6,951 nt of DNA, from positions 1 to 6,951 of the forward strand of contig JAJZDO010000811.1 in NCBI GenBank assembly GCA_021805955.1, given 5' to 3'. Each line of letters opens with the position of its first letter. The stretch's first letter is position 1. The DNA comes from Acidobacteriota bacterium. GTDB taxonomy: Bacteria > Acidobacteriota > Terriglobia > Terriglobales > Acidobacteriaceae. This document shows positions 6,901 to 6,951 of this stretch, piece after piece. The position numbers and the translations under genes are program-made. The notes under the pieces were generated by a model that made no database searches, was not told the DNA's origin, and worked only from the letters and a program-made list of their open reading frames with translations.

Positions 6901-6951
6901 GGGCTGGAGATGGAGTATACGTACTCGACGCCCGGAATCTCATGCATCAGC
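3945..6951 (-). CDS. RND-family efflux permease (AcrB/CusA-like), N-terminus cut off by window edge
   Basis: The frame is open to the right edge. About 1001 residues are visible, and the first 70-90 (including TM1) are probably missing. Numbering from the first visible Met (6947-6945): porter region 1 about 1-275, TM2-6 about 280-432, TM7 about 472-496, porter region 2 about 497-833, TM8-12 about 834-982. TM4 carries the paired aspartates D342/D343 in GILVDDAIVVVEN, equivalent to the proton-relay pair of AcrB. In TM10, GIIVRNSILVVDF puts Arg901 where AcrB has a relay Lys. The motif IPGVEYVYSISSPGQS near the N-terminus and the PPGPP turn at 615-619 resemble environmental efflux permeases related to the hydrophobe/amphiphile and heavy-metal RND groups. 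It should pump a substrate out through a periplasmic adaptor and TolC-like channel encoded elsewhere, probably upstream. The substrate cannot be read from the sequence. The following YgaP-like, CPIC and OsmC genes suggest thiol or sulfur-related stress. Confidence 0.95.
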   Translation of the reverse strand, partial: LMHEIPGVEYVYSISSPGQSLVIVRFLVGTPEQDALVKVYSKLYSNADRMPVGASQSLVKAHSIDDVPILALTLWGPHYNGYQLRQMADEVQHTIRQVPDVSETKLIGGQPRAMRVVLSSAKLSAFGVSPDTVVERLKAANVRMQAGEFAEGNQEVRVDAGDFFRDTADLGGVVLGVANGRPIYLRDVADKIVDGPAEPQDYVLFGTTRASVHGEAAQEYPAVTITIAKRKGTNATDISNAVLKRVAEMRGVTLPADVTVTTTRNYGATAKAKSDELLKHLLLATLSVTFLIALFLGWRESGVVLLAIPVTLALTMVVFYLLGYTLNRVTLFALIFSIGILVDDAIVVVENMVRHFRLPKNSRRPLSEVAVEAVAEVGNPTILATFTVIAAILPMAFVRGLMGPYMRPIPVGASLAMMFSLIVAFVVSPWAAMRLLGRKHLEGARTLEPEKEGWLTQFYRRVMHPLLYKPRTRYIFLGVVVVLLVAAMALVPLKMVLVKMLPFDNKSEFQVMINMPDGTPLEQTTRVAQAMGAYLSGQKDVENYQIYSGTSGPYNFNGLVRHYYMRSLPNQADIQVNLLSADVRSAQSHEIAKRLRPGLDQIAQRYGARIQVSEVPPGPPVLQTLVAEVYGPNLQGQTEVAREVKQIFQQTKGVVDTDWYMQDPQQELVLHVDEAKAALHGIAVAQVAQTIQLAASGMQAGLLHSQDSREAVPTMVEMDRPERSSQQALENIKLRGADGSMVSLRELVDVEHTTLKPDIYHKNLKRVVYVTGDVAGAEESPVYAIMKMNQALDKLTLPDGYKLVRYNSVQPESTDHYSMKWDGEWQITIEVFRDLGLAFAAVLILIYVLVVGWFKSFTVPLAIMAPIPLTLVGILPAHALLGDFFTATSMIGFIAGAGIIVRNSILVVDFIELRRREGMPLREAVIDAGAVRLRPVLLTAAGVVVGASVILTDPIFQGLGLSLIAGGVASTFLSWPAVPVLYYMLNARKEQAQRSSLNREQ

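Overview
The window comes from a bacterium, most likely an acidobacterium (Acidobacteriota, Terriglobia-like). This is inferred from recalled protein resemblance, not from a search: the truncated quinoprotein at the left edge and the di-haem cytochrome c beside it look like pairs that recur in that phylum. Every supported gene is on the minus strand, so the window reads functionally from right to left. No RNA gene, CRISPR array, insertion sequence or phage gene was recognised.

Right part (6951 to 2943): a compact gene run that starts outside the window. First is the bulk of an RND-family efflux permease (N-terminus cut by the right edge). Its stop codon lies inside the Shine-Dalgarno of a 68-aa YgaP-like (DUF2892) membrane protein. 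An unrecognised 85-aa protein with a CPIC motif and an OsmC/Ohr-family protein with two conserved cysteines follow. Gaps are 10, 49 and 61 bases, which fits one operon. The three small proteins all carry paired cysteines, so a thiol, sulfur-species or peroxide stress theme is plausible, but this is inference. The membrane-fusion and outer-membrane partners of the pump are not in the window and would be expected upstream, beyond the right edge.

Middle (2942 to 2565): 378 bases without a convincing gene, separating the two groups. They probably contain the promoter of the left group.

Left part (2564 to 1): three genes for exported proteins. These are a ThuA-like protein starting at a TTG codon, a di-haem cytochrome c with an unusual insert in its second domain, and the first 200 residues of a PQQ-dehydrogenase-type beta-propeller quinoprotein. 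The cytochrome and quinoprotein are 48 bases apart and probably co-transcribed. The natural model is periplasmic oxidation of an alcohol or sugar with electrons passed to the cytochrome. However, the visible part of the quinoprotein lacks several residues that hold PQQ and calcium in methanol dehydrogenase, so whether it binds PQQ at all is open. This is the most interesting point in the window.
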